A stretch of DNA of 64,000 bases from Thereva unica (GCA_949987705.1 OX465281.1:81372543-81436542); one strand, 5' to 3'; positions 35,427-46,900 are shown, counted from the first letter of the stretch. The notes: generated by a model not told the origin, from the letters alone. Numbers and translations: made by a program.

Positions 35427-37539
35427 TGTATTAGCATAATGGCGCGATAAAATAGTGGGCGCCACTTATGCGAGGTATTACCCCCTTAGCCATAAGCCCG
35501 GAAAAGCATGACCAAGGAGCCAACACCATACATAAGAAAGGAAACTAAATTCCGGAACTCCTACGCCGGCCACACGGAGTTATCTAGCTCGCCGGAGGGG
35601 TCGTGGGGTGTGTGGCCGGGCCTTACCGCAGTTGGTTCACCACTTACCTGTGACCATGAAAAATCTTATTCAATTCCCGTCGTCCTTCGGTCCTCGCCTG
35701 AGCCGTGTCATGGCTATCTGCTTCCCTGACAGCTCATAGTATCGAAGACTATCAGCTTCAGGGAAAGTCACTCTCTAGGACACCCTGAAAAAGAAATATC
35801 GCCCGCCCCAACCATTCCACAACAAAACAATCTAATGCACGGACATTACATTTATATTTATATCAATTAACATTCCTGTTTATCACAGGTCAACAATGCA
35901 CAAGATTACAACAATTTACTAACGATATTCAATATTCGTTCTCACTGCTATACTAACAGTATCAGATACAACAATAAAAAAAACAATTCTAAACTACACG
36001 ACACGGAAATATATAATTAACTATGATTATACAATTAGGTCGACGAAAGATGTTGGAAAGAAAACGCGTCGTACGGGTACCCTTACGTCGCGTTTGTACA
36101 GACGATATCACATTTATTAATTGCGTATACTAGAAAACCAACTACCTGTAAAACACAAGAGAAAAAAATTTCTCCAATACGGAGCCAACAAATGCAACCA
36201 CAAATGTAAATGAAATGTTAATTGAACAGATTCAAATAAACTGCTGTAATTCTAATTACACTTAAAATTATTATCTAATAATCAATTAAATTGGTGCATT
36301 CAAGCATACATAAAGATGTTATCTGTGAGGTGGGTATGTTTGGTTCTTCTCCTCTCCTATAGGCTACGGGTAAACCCGGTACCGGTCAAGTAATCTCTTC
36401 TGTCCGAAGGGATTCCCTATCGTGAAAAGTTACCACTCACACCCGAACACTTCTAGCAACGATGGTGAGGGTTTCGTGAATATAATCGGGATCTCTTAAA
36501 TTCCCCTTCTGATGGAACCCATTTCCGCACATTGGACACTCAAACGCTGCGCAGTCGCAGGTCTCGTAATATTAAATTTGTTACACGATTGTATTAACCT
36601 GAAACACCGCCTTGCCGCCTTCGTTACAAACAAAAATTCTTACCTTCGAATGTTTGGTAAAGGTCACTTCCTTGCATACTGATGTTGACAATTTCTAGCG
36701 CATATACCGCCTTACCAGATGTTTGTTGTTGTTCCCTTCCGCACTTAGTCCAAACCATAAAACAGACTTCACCATAACTGTCCATCACTGGCAAAGGTTT
36801 CACCAGGCGCAAAGTTTCACCACCAGATCTGCTACCAGGTAACTCCTTCTATTACCCTACAGTCAAATCCCTCGATGATCAATCTTGAACCGTGCTTCTT
36901 CTTCCTTCCCTACACCGGCACCATCGCGCGGCGTCTGAGTCCAAGTCAAACGACCCACAATGAATCCACACGGCAGCCAGTCACTTCCGAGTTGATATTA
37001 TGCAATTCGTGTATACTCTTGAGACACAGCTACCATCTTATTTTGAACAACAGATGGGAAATCCAACGTATAACAAAATCTCCTTCGAAAATTGCCTCTT
37101 TGTGCAGGATTCCTTGTTGCTGGTTTCTCAGCCCTTTCGGTTGGTTCTTGCCAGATTTCTTGGTCGTTTCTGGATTCCAATTAGGTTGGGAGCTCACACG
37201 ATAGCCGCAACTATTTTTTCCGTCCGGCAAAAAGAAAAACTGAATATTCGAAACGGGTTACAAAACTTTCTATCGCCCGCTTAAAAAAACTGACTCCCCT
37301 CAAAACTCTAGGAACTCGCCGACTGTCAACACCGATTTTTAAAAAACCTCCGACAAAACTTCTTTTCTCATCAATATCTTTTCCCAGACTGACTTTTCCA
37401 AATTTTTCTTTTCCGTCCTTTGTTTTTTTCTCTCCCCGCCTACTGTTTGTTTTCGAACCACTTCTGAATTTCATTCTCGACAGTGATTTTTAGTCAAGTA
37501 ATTAATCATTTATTCAGTGAATAAAAACCGACCGTTACA
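35427..37539 (-). repeat. LTR 5 (outer 5' LTR of the array)
   Basis: 2113 bp, TG...CA, followed at once by AGCA. It is sister to LTR 2, not to LTR 1, although LTRs 1 and 5 would have been identical when the founder inserted. Confidence 0.9.
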
Positions 37540-37543
37540 AGCA
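37540..37543. repeat. Right 4-bp target site duplication (AGCA) of the LTR array
   Basis: Directly follows the terminal CA of LTR 5 and matches 1864-1867. Confidence 0.75.
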
Positions 37544-38722
37544 TAACTCTTTTAATAAGATTTAAATTAAGTCTCATAGTAGTATTAACTCCCAAGCCCA
37601 GAGTGTGAAAGGAGGAGAGTGGTCGATCTGCCGAATTACCCAGAATCGGGCAACCGAAGAAACTAGGCAAGAAATCGAATTTTTCAAAGCGGCACCGACA
37701 GCAGCGAACCCGTAGCGGGGACGTCCCGCTCGGACCGCCAGCTAACGGGTCAAAGAAGAAGATTGTAGTATTATTTTGAGATAATAAGACTACTAGAGTT
37801 ACTAAGTCTTTCATTCTCATAATGAGATAATGTTTATACTCTTATTTTGAGTGTAAGAAAATCTCTATTCTTATAGAGTATTTTTTATGAAAGCTTTACT
37901 CTCAAAGGTTTTAATTTTCAAAAAAATGTCCTTATGAGTGTTAAAGTGTTATAACACTTATAAGAAAAAAGAAAGTTCTTACAACACTTCAAGTATATCA
38001 AGTATATAATATATGTATATTATAAAAATGCTCTTATGAGACGAAAAATGTTAAAACCTTTAGAAGAAGACTTTTACTAGTGCAAAAAGGTTCCCATCTC
38101 ATAACTAGAGTTTTGTTCTTTTAAAAAAACTTAAACCACCGAGCGGCCATACTTTCACTTAATTTTATGGTAAAACAAAATTTCATAAATCAAGCTAATT
38201 TACTCAATTTTTTCAGATGATATACCATTTTGAAATAAATTATTGAGCAAGAATTAAAATTTCCAAAAATATATTAAAATTTGATTATTTTTAAGGCGCT
38301 TTGATTTTTATCGAAGTAAAATTGTTATTATTATCAGTAAAATTTCAATCGCAATAAAATTTTAGCTTATAATTTCTATATGTATGTACATAATAAATCT
38401 TAAATTCTAAAGTGATATATTTTTCGAATTATTTCTTATGAGAGTTATTTAGAGCAAATAACTCTCATAAAGATTATTTTATTCTAAATAACATCGCCTT
38501 TCCATATATTGCTCCCTTTCTAACAGTTCTGTTAAGGAGAGTATAGCTCTTATAACACCCTTATAGTTCCCCTTGCAAAGAGAGCTAAGGTATAAAAATA
38601 ACTCTCATAATTGTAGGTACTATTTAATTCTGACAACGCACTCATAAAGCATTTGTAGTGTTCTATAATAGTAAAGTCGAATATATTTTCATAAGACACT
38701 AGTAGAGTCTTATGAGACGAAT
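37544..38722. mobile_element. Right piece of split AT-rich element, rich in CTCATAAG-type words
   Basis: About 1.2 kb without a coding frame. The words CTTATGAG / CTCATAA and close forms recur on both strands throughout (for example near 37571, 37815, 37931, 38032, 38098, 38437, 38461, 38602, 38641, 38709). The two near-identical strings cttatgagacga lie at about 38033 and 38710. A more GC-rich segment is at 37600-37745. The right border is placed where the non-LTR linker coding resumes. I infer a non-autonomous DNA element; the family is not known. Confidence 0.45.
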
Positions 38723-40020
38723 TTTGTTGCTTGGGCGTTCAAGTTGGTAACGTCTTTCCGGGTCGCTTGTAGAGTTTAGGTTGGTTTTGAGGGCCCTTCT
38801 GCGTTCTATTTTTTGCCAGGTTGTGCCTGAGATCCGATCCAGTGTTGCTGGTTTCTTTGGACATAACCGATGCTCGTTTCCACAGCCGTCAATATAGCGC
38901 CTTTTGTAGTACTTCACAGCTCTTCAATATTTTTGTCATCAGAAACGGTTTGCTGGTTTAATATTTCTTGCAGGTTTCCAGCAAATTCTCGCTTTTTAGC
39001 GCTTTCCCGCAGAAGGTCTATGTTAAATCGTCTACGGGTTCTAACATCGTGTTGCACGTTTCTGATTGCAGCGATTTTAAGGCGAATAGTTACTACAACC
39101 AAATGGTGGTCACTTCCAGTATCTGCGCCTTTAAAGCTCCTGACATCCTTCAGAATAGTTCTTCATCTGCGGCTGACGGCCACGTGATCTATCTGATTTC
39201 TCGTTCTACCATCGGGCGATACCCAGGTCTCTTTCTGTATCTTCTTGTTACAAAAGTAAGTTCCACCTACCATGAGTTGGTGGGAACTACAAAAGTCAAC
39301 GAAAAGCTCACCATTGTTATTGGTAACTTGGCTTAGGCCGTGATTTCCAATTATTTGTCCAAGGCCGGTGTTGTCACGACCGTTCTGTGCGTTAAAGTCA
39401 CCAATTAATATAATGATGTCTCCCCTTGGAATAGAGAGAACCGGAACCGGAAAACTCATTCAGTCGCATATAGAACTCGTTTTTGCTGTCATCTTCTGCC
39501 TCTTCAGTTGGAGCATAGCATTGGACTAGCGTAGTACTTCTTAGTTTGGTACGCACGCGCACGGTAATAATCCTCTCAGAAACAGGTAACCAGCTAATGA
39601 AGCTGAACCTGGCTTCTTTGGAGAGTATCACGCCAACGCCGCTCCTACGGCCTTCAGTTTTGTTTCTCCCAGAATATAAGAAGTTCACACCGTTTGGACA
39701 GATGTGTTTGTCTCGCTAAGTCCCATAATCTTGATTTTATATCGATTCATCTCGTTGAGGACTTCATCCAGCCGTCCCTCAGCAAGCAGTGTTCTCACAT
39801 TCCATGTTCCGATTCGTGTCCTTGTTCGAAAAGCAAAGGTCGTCGTCGTGTTGTCCATCCGGTTCCGAGGCATTGTTTGCCGATTCGTAGTAATGGTGTT
39901 TTTTTTGGGAGCGGGTTGCTAACCCTCAGCCCAACCGGCTTAAAACTCTGTTTTGTGACGCAAAGAGCTCGACATACCTCAGTCTCCCGTTAGCTCCTTC
40001 CAAAGAACCCCAGGGGGCAC
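38722..40020 (-). mobile_element. Non-LTR retrotransposon remnant, endonuclease half (RTE-like)
   Basis: On the minus strand a short 5' leader near 39880-40020 leads to an APE-type endonuclease. It has RIGTWNVRTLLAEGRLDEV and MGLSET (39873-39685), GVGVILSKEA and VQCYAPTEEAEDD (39688-39398), then IIILIGDFNAQNG, TWVSPDGRTRNQIDHV (39459-39163). A basic linker follows down to about 38722. Frame changes between the parts make it a pseudogene. It resembles the sequence often annotated as craniofacial development protein 2-like in insect genomes. The matching RT half is at 900-1790. Confidence 0.8.
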
Positions 40021-40199
40021 CGTGGGGAGGTGGGATTAGGACTTGCTAGCAGGCCAGCTAAGTGTTCGTCTGCAATGATTTTCTTGGGTTTTGACAGAAG
40101 TGATAAATCGGGTGCCACCACCTTCTGAGGTCTTTGTTAGCAGTTCACCCCCTTCCTAGTCCCCTACAGTTTATAAAACATTTTTAAAATCCTTTTACC
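40021..40199. other. Short spacer without recognisable feature
   Basis: Between two divergent non-LTR fragments. No open frame or repeat that I recognise. Confidence 0.4.
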
Positions 40200-40312
40200 C
40201 TCGGTGAGAACGATTTTTCGTTGGCATTATGCTCTTCGTTTCGGCAGCTTCATAAACGTTCACGCACCTACAGAAGAGTCCCCGGATGATGATAAAGAAG
40301 AATTCTTCGAAT
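40200..40312 (+). mobile_element. Second non-LTR endonuclease fragment, left part
   Basis: The plus strand encodes FGSFINVHAPTEESPDDDKE and EEFFEL before the frame is cut by a TIR element at 40315. The coding sequence resumes at 46352. It is related to, but clearly different from, the minus-strand element to the left. Confidence 0.75.
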
Positions 40313-40314
40313 TA
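40313..40314. repeat. Left TA target duplication of the 6 kb TIR element
   Basis: TA precedes CCCAGCAGGCA. TA also follows TGCCTGCTGGG at 46350-46351. Taking one TA away restores an open endonuclease frame. Confidence 0.6.
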
Positions 40315-40609
40315 CCCAGCAGGCAATATGAGCTCACAAAACCAGAAATTTGTCTTACAACTCACAATGAGCTCAATATGATGAAAATATGACATCCCAA
40401 ATGCAAAAAAAAATTAAATCAGTTGTGAGAAAATATAATGAGATCATAATGAGAGGAAAGTGAGAAAGAAACCGAAATTGGATGTCCCACTTAATGTTAA
40501 TTGACTGGAAGGTTGTTATGAGCTAATTATGAGCAATTGGTTTGATAACAATTTTTAAGACGGAATCATCGAATTTTCGGAAGAGGAAGAATCAAATCGA
40601 ATGAGAAAT

Positions 40610-41700
40610 GAAGAAATGAATTATTTTTAAAACATTGTAGAAATAAACTCAAAACTTGTATCTAGATGTTTTTGGGCATGCCGATTACAAATTTGATGTC
40701 AAAATTTGGAAATTCAAAATGGCGGATCCAATATGGCCGACATAATTTTTCAAAATTGTTCAAAACTTGTATTTATATGATTTTGAGCATGCTGAATACG
40801 AATTTGATACTTGAAATCGAAAATTTTAAGAACAGGAACTTGAGTGACTCCCTTTACAAGATATGTAGGTTCAAAATAAGACCAAAATGCTAAAATATTG
40901 GAATTTTTCTGAAAAAACGAAAAACATTGGGATTTAGATCCCATTTTTAATTACATATCTTGTAAACGATGTCATTCACTTAATATCATATAAAAAAATA
41001 CACATTTACCTAAAAGACGAAGCGAATTACGTTGTTCTACTCTTTTCTTTCGTAAACACCCTGTACCTTAGTGGATAGTGGGGATAGCTCCCCCTCTAGA
41101 ACAATTTTTTTTCCTCCAAAACCATCCAAAAATCACGCCTGAAAATATTAGCCACGTAGTCCAACAGAGGATTTATTGTATGTCTGATGACCGATACAAA
41201 TTGCGTATTAGGTCATGTCAACAAATTCATGAACGGTGATTCTTTGTAGATAATCGCATTATCTACAAACTTTGTAAACAATATTTTAGAATGGGACTTG
41301 CCGTTTAAGAGATATTAGCCAAAAACGGAATTTTCTGTTTTTAGGAGCAGCGGACAACCAATATTCCGAAACTTTTTTAACATATTCTACTCACGAAAAA
41401 CTTGTTTTTTTAGAAAAAGTTTCGTGAGTTAACATTTAGTTAGAGGTCTGCATTCGCATTGTGCTTTGACGACTGAACTAATATTTATAGGTATATATAT
41501 CCGTGACTTTGAATTTCCTAATTTTGACATCAGATTCGTAATCGGCATGCTCAAAAACATATATGTAGATACAAGTTTTGAACTTATTTCTACAAATTTT
41601 CAAAAATTATGTCCGCCATATTGGATTCGCCGTTTTGAATTTTAAAATTTTGACATCAAATTCGTCATCAGCGACGTCGATAACATAATACCACAAAATT
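40610..41700. repeat. Inverted repeat block with ATGGCGGATCCAATATGG motif
   Basis: The left arm (about 40625-40830) contains aaaacttgtatctagatg, a tgccgattac segment and aaaatggcggatccaatatg. The right arm (about 41500-41690) contains the same words in reverse complement (ccatattggattcgccg, atcggcatgctcaaaaaca). The left arm also has an internal second partial copy. This is a degenerate foldback-like structure of non-coding sequence. Confidence 0.6.
41391..41427. repeat. Short imperfect hairpin
   Basis: CTCACGAAAAACTT and AAAAAGTTTCGTGAG lie about 10 bases apart and can pair imperfectly. Confidence 0.5.
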
Positions 41701-42072
41701 TCGTGCAAATTTAACAATATGGAGAATTTTCCCTCACTTTTATAGACATTTCATCAAAAATAAAATGTAGCAGCCGTAACTGCATATGTGGTTTACTAAG
41801 AGAGTTACGACTAGTAGCTGGATTTTCTTTTTTAATCCTGAAGTAAATATAATTTATTTTATAAAAACATACTTCACTTAGTTGTATTCCGTGGAACTCA
41901 TACTTATCTCTTAATTTCAATTGAATTTTATAAATTTTTCTCGTTATTATACATATTGTTTATTTCAATAACAAATGTTAACACGTCGCTTAAAAAGTCA
42001 TAAAGCATTTAAAATTTAGTATATACCTAGAGAAACATTCTCCATTTTCAATATTTCGTTATAATTTTATGC

Positions 42073-42918
42073 AAGTTTCAATTTGCACTACGTTTTTTAA
42101 GCACAGAGCCGAAAGTTTTACAAATTAACAATGACCAAGTTCGACCTGCTGTGCAGCTTCAAGGAAAAACAATTAACCGTTTCTACTGCCGGGATTTAAT
42201 AGTGCCAACAATACTGTAGTCAAACCAAAAGATGGAAATCCCTTAATCGAAACTTTTATTTTCGGACTTTTGTCCACGTTTTAGGCAATTCGTCCCACTG
42301 TGCGGTTATAAGAACACCTCCATCGTTAGGTATTAATTTAGACAAATCTCACAATGAGCTCATACGAGTATTTAGCTCATATTATATTTGTCATTTATAT
42401 AAACTCAAAGACGCTCTGGTGAGGCGCGAGGTCAGCCCCATGATTGTAAGGTGGGTGGACAGCATGCTGAATAACAGAGCGGTAAGGATTCAGACAAGTT
42501 TCAATTTGCACTACGTTTTTTAAGCACAGAGCCGAAAGTTTTACAAATTAACAATGACCAAGTTCGACCTGCTGTGCAGCTTCAAGGAAAAACAATTAAC
42601 CGTTTCTACTGCCGGGATTTAATAGTGCCAACAATACTGTAGTCAAACCAAAAGATGGAAATCCCTTAATCGAAACTTTTATTTTCGGACTTTTGTCCAC
42701 GTTTTAGGCAATTCGTCCCACTGTGCGGTTATAAGAACACCTCCATCGTTAGGTATTAATTTAGACAAATCTCACAATGAGCTCATACGAGTATTTAGCT
42801 CATATTATATTTGTCATTTATATAAACTCAAAGACGCTCTGGTGAGGCGCGAGGTCAGCCCCATGATTGTAAGGTGGGTGGACAGCATGCTGAATAACAG
42901 AGCGGTAAGGATTCAGAC
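42073..42918. repeat. Exact 423-bp tandem duplication
   Basis: 42073-42495 and 42496-42918 are identical by eye. The unit contains AT-rich DNA with GAGCTCAT words followed by the first ~80 bp of the LOA-like RT coding sequence (ctggtgaggcgcgaggtc...). It therefore arose after that retroelement was in place. Confidence 0.85.
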
Positions 42919-44651
42919 AGGAGACTCGCGGCTTCGAGGGAGGGTCAGCAAGGGATGCCCACAGGGCGGGGTCCTATCGCCCCTCCTGTGGAACATCACT
43001 GTGGACACTCTGCTCAGGCGGCTAGAGGTAATGGGCGTGCATACCGTTGGGTATGCAGATGATGTAGCGATTGTGGCACGTGGCAAGTTTATGAGCACTA
43101 CGGCAGATATCATGAGGAATGCACTCCAAGTGGTTGAGCAGTGGTGTACGGAACAGGGCCTCACCATAAATGCCAATAAGACAGACGCGATAATCTTCAC
43201 TAGGAAGATTAAAGATCTGGATTTTCAGCCCCTCATGCTTTTTGGATCGAGGATCAAGGTGTCTGGGATGGTCAAGTATCTGGGTGTATACTTGGACTCG
43301 CGACTAACCTGGAAATACCACGTTGAAGAGAAGATTAAGAAGGCGACAAGGGTGCTTCACCAGTGCAGAAGAGTATGTGGACTAAGGTGGGGTATCTCAC
43401 CAAGGTTAGCATACTGGACATATACCATGATGGTGAGACCCATCATAACTTATGCCTCGGTGGTCTGGTGGACTAAAGCCACACAGAAAACCGTCAAGAG
43501 GCATTTGGACAAGGTGCAAAGAATGGCCAGCGTAGGTGTGAGCGGTGCTTTCCGCACCACACCCGCCGCGGCATTGGAGGCGCTGTTAGGTCTGCTGCCG
43601 TTAGATCTCCAGGTGATGAAGACTGCGGCAGCCTCAGCGATTCGGATGAGACGGGATGCCGCATGGCAGGCGTCAGGAACCTTATATGGGCACATGAAGA
43701 TCCTGGATCGCATTAAAGGGATTAGGGAGCTCATGATGCCCATGGAAGGGATCACAAAAATGAGGGTGACCGAAAGGTATCATAAAACCCTCATAGGGAA
43801 CGGAACGCTCCCGGAAGGGAGACCGGAAGACATATATATCTTCACGGACGGATCCATGATTGACGGCAGAGCAGGTGCGGGAGTCTTCTCAGAGGACTTT
43901 AATCTGACCTGCTCTCTGGCCTTGGGGAATTACACCTCAGTCTACCAGGCGGAAATGCTTGCTCTGCTGCACGCGCTGGATCACATAAATGAGGGTCAGG
44001 TGCAGGGAAGAAGTATCCTTATAGCACTGGACAATCAGGCTGTGATTAAGCGCATGAATCAGACAGAGATTAATGCGTCTCTGGCGTTGGAATGTGTCCA
44101 AAAACTGAACAGGTGTGCGCAACAAAACAACGTGACGCTAGCTTGGGTTAGAGGACATACAGGCATCGATGGGAACGAAAAGGCTGACAACCTGGCAAAA
44201 CAGGGGTCAACCTCGGAATTCTGGGGACCGGAGCCATACTCTGCCATTGGCAGAGGGTTGGTAAGGAACTACATCGAGAAATGGGTCGCTGAGGAACACC
44301 GGAGACGGTGGGACGCTATAACCACGTGTAGGCAGGCTAAGATGGTGCTTACGTTGCCGATTACCGCAGCCAGAAGAAGGATCCTGCATATGCAAAGGAG
44401 AACCCTCAGATGGTTGGTGGCACTGATTACAGGACACGGATGTTTCAGGTATCACCTAAAAAGAATGGGAATTCTGGAGGATGACACCTGTCGGATGTGC
44501 CTGGAGGAACCTGAGACGGCCACACACATAGTGTGTCACTGTCCGGCGGTGGCGAGGAAAAGGGCTGCCATAACTGGACTCCATTGGATGGAGGACATGA
44601 GGCAGACTCCCTTCAATCAGCTGCTTGCGATAACTAGGGGAGTCGAAGTAA

Positions 44652-45621
44652 GGCTGCGGTCGCGTCTCGCGCCTGTAAGCTTGTTAGCTTGTTGCGCTTG
44701 TTCACGCTAGCAAGCGTTTACGCTTTCTGTGGTCAGATCTCACGCTTGTTATTATGAAGCTGGTCGCGCTTGCATTTACATTCGCCATTCGAAGCTAAAT
44801 AATTTATAGATCATATTTTGCACATTGCTTTCAATTATGGCACTTTCAAGAAAAGAAATGTTTTGTGCAGAAAGTAGCTTTCTTAGAGCGAAAGTATTAT
44901 TTTTTAAAAAGAAAAGATATACGGTCCATCCTATTTTTCGTGACCGCTATAAGTTTGGTGAGTTTCACCAGTTATTTAAGTATTTGGAGATAGACGACGA
45001 AAAATTTTATGAGTATTATAGAATGACTCGTGCTACGTTTAACTATATTTTAAATGAAATACAGCATTGTAGAAAAACAGCAGACTAATCTGAAAAAACC
45101 AATCACTGCAGCTGAAAGGTTGTCGTTCACTTTAAGGTTAGTAAAACTAAGCACGTTTTAAAAATATGTATATTTTAAAAATCATCAAATACAATATTAT
45201 GTTCTAAATTACCCCAGGATGTTGAAGGAGTAGGAGTACATATATGTATTCGTTCCAAGATTGGATGTAGATGATGCAGAAACTATTTCAAATAAAAGCT
45301 GGCTTACTTTCATTCGAAATCTTTATTTTTGACATCCCACAAAAGACTTCTTTTTCTAACTTCATTTATCATAATTTCCAGGTCCATTATAATTATGAAT
45401 ATTATATGCAAAGTAAATCTTTAAGGGCAACTTGTTCTCGCTTGTGCGCTTGTAAATCAAATGAATTTGATCTACCAGCTTACATGCTTAAACAAGCGTA
45501 CATGCCTAAAAGCTGCAATCGTTGAACGCGACCGCTCTCTTGAGTTTCCATGCTTTTGATTTACAAGCGTACATGCGCGAACAAGCTTACAAGCTTACAA
45601 GCGCGAGACGCGACCGCGGCC
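44652..45621 (+). mobile_element. PIF/Harbinger element (970 bp) with TAA duplication
   Basis: The left end is GGCTGCGGTCGCGTCTCGCG. The right end reverse complemented is GGCCGCGGTCGCGTCTCGCG, and the match continues through about 32 bases with two mismatches. TAA flanks both ends (44649-44651, 45622-45624), the usual TWA target of the superfamily. Subterminal GCTTGT words repeat on both sides. It interrupts the RT-RNase H reading frame above, so it is younger. Confidence 0.88.
44837..45088 (+). pseudogene. Harbinger transposase, N-terminal remnant (HARBI1-like)
   Basis: From ATG 44837 the 83-residue frame includes HPIFRDRYKFGEFHQL, YEYYRMTRATFNYIL. These resemble the N-terminal region of PIF/Harbinger transposases. 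After the stop, a +1 frame continues briefly with KKPITAAERLSFTLRL, also typical of the family. The DDE catalytic core is absent. The element is therefore non-autonomous. Confidence 0.8.
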
Positions 45622-45726
45622 TAAGGGAGCAATGGGACAACCCACTGCAACCCCAATAAGATGACTCTAGGCAGAGGGACGAAAAGGGACCCGCATATAG
45701 TGGTCTGATTCGATATCCCTCGAAAA

Positions 45727-45875
<149 letters not shown>

Positions 45876-45895
45876 TCTTACGGCGGCGTATACAC

Positions 45896-45972
45896 AGTAG
45901 TCTCAATAGCGCAGTTGGTAGAATGTTGGCTTCATGTTCCAGTGACCCAGGTTCGAATCTCGTACAAGGCAA
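45896..45972 (+). other. tRNA-derived remnant (SINE head or tRNA pseudogene)
   Basis: An A-box-like TAGCGCAGTTGGTAG and a B-box-like GGTTCGAATCT are spaced as in a tRNA, with CAT in the anticodon region. The T stem and acceptor do not pair well and an A-rich stretch follows. It is more likely a SINE head than a working tRNA gene. Confidence 0.55.
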
Positions 45973-46349
45973 TCGAAAAAAAATTCTCAAATCATGAGTA
46001 AAATATGAAAATATATAATATAATAATATAAAATTATATGAATATAAAAAATAGTAGAAAAAAGAGATAGGAACAAAAAAATATTAATGTGAAAATAGTA
46101 ATTTTGTTTTTTAACATTTCTCAGTACTTTTTTTCTGCTCAGTGAGCTCAATATGAGAACATTTTAAGATAGTATTAAGCTCTTGATTTACATCATATTG
46201 ACCTCATATTTAGTTCAGAAACATGCGCCAATTAACTCACTATTACCTCATATGTATCTCATAAATTACTATTTGAGACTTTAAACGAAAAAATTGCCAA
46301 TCGCAAATAGATCATATTTAGCTCTATATGAGCTATAATGCCTGCTGGG

Positions 46350-46351
46350 TA
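46350..46351. repeat. Right TA target duplication of the 6 kb TIR element
   Basis: Counterpart of 40313-40314. Confidence 0.6.
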
Positions 46352-46690
46352 GTTGAACGGGAACTTAATGCCTGCCCCAGGTATGATGTAAAAATCATAC
46401 TGGGAGATCTGAACGCCAAAGTAGGCCAGGAGCCCACATACAGGCAATATGTCGGCAACCACAGCTTGCATGAAAACACCAATGACAATGGAAAGCGGGT
46501 TGTACAGATTGCAGCAAGTAAGAACTTGGTTGTTGCAAGTACTAGATTTGCGCGTAAAGATATTCATAAAGCCACCTGGGTATCTGATGGAGCCACTCGA
46601 AACCAAATAGACCATGTGTTGATGGACTGCTGCCACCTTTCGGGTCTCATGACGGTAGGAACGAGCTTCTCGATTTGTGTGGTATTACTC
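46352..46690 (+). mobile_element. Second non-LTR endonuclease fragment, right part
   Basis: Continues the endonuclease cut at 40312: ERELNACPRYDVKIILGDLN (GDLN catalytic motif), NHSLHENTNDNGKRVVQIAA, IHKATWVSDGATRNQIDHVL (the SDGxxxNQIDH region). It ends near 46690 without RT. The frame is open through this piece. Confidence 0.8.
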
Positions 46691-46900
46691 CAAGGACCGC
46701 AAATCACGTATATTTAATTGAAATATAAATTGTTAAAAGTTTATTGCATACTTAAATTGAGCCTTTTAATTATCGTCAAACGTCTTTATCGACACGTATA
46801 GAGACGATAAGATTGTCGATATCGTGCCAATGCCAATTTTTATATATCGACAGAAGACGAAGTCGACTCGAGAAACCAAATACGGCCCCTGTTATAGCAA
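46691..46900. other. Spacer, no feature recognised
   Basis: AT-rich with short self-complementary words such as ATCGACA / TGTCGAT near 46790-46850. No element could be assigned. Confidence 0.4.

Larger units (their letters stand above)
1868..37539 (-). mobile_element. Head-to-tail array of one Ty3/gypsy retrotransposon (5 LTRs, 4 internal regions)
   Basis: The order on the plus strand is LTR1, internal 1, LTR2, internal 2, LTR3, internal 3, LTR4, internal 4, LTR5, with a period close to 8.05 kb apart from one nested insertion in LTR1. All units point to the minus strand. Each internal region has a PBS, leader, gag and pol in protease-RT-RNase H-integrase order, which defines Ty3/gypsy (Metaviridae). 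I found no env. Adjacent units share one LTR, and only the outermost LTRs are flanked by AGCA. The 2.1 kb LTRs and the Lys primer recall the Osvaldo/Ulysses group of Drosophila, but that assignment is from memory and needs a tree. Copies differ by scattered substitutions and small indels. Confidence 0.9.
42835..45659 (+). pseudogene. LOA/R1/I-type non-LTR RT-RNase H, 5'-truncated and split by Harbinger
   Basis: The frame is open from the truncation to the Harbinger insertion at 44652, about 600 residues. RT motifs: VSKGCPQGGVLSPLLWNITV, YADDVAIVARGK, GLTINANKTDAIIFTRK, VKYLGVYLDSRLTWK. RNase H follows with FTDGSMIDGRAGAGVF, YQAEMLALLHAL, ALDNQAVIK and WVRGHTGIDGNEKADNLAK, giving the D-E-D-D set. 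A C-terminal Cys/His motif reads CRMCLEEPETATHIVCHC. RNase H after RT points to I, LOA or related clades. After the insertion the frame resumes ([11 protein letters not shown]) and stops at 45657. The ATG start and endonuclease are absent. Confidence 0.88.

Noticed and set aside
1868..37539. Ordinary satellite array or CRISPR-like repeat
   Set aside because: The 8 kb period consists of a complete LTR retrotransposon with PBS, gag and pol. The genome is eukaryotic.
45896..45972. Functional tRNA-Met gene
   Set aside because: Acceptor and T stems do not pair well. Better read as a SINE head or pseudogene.
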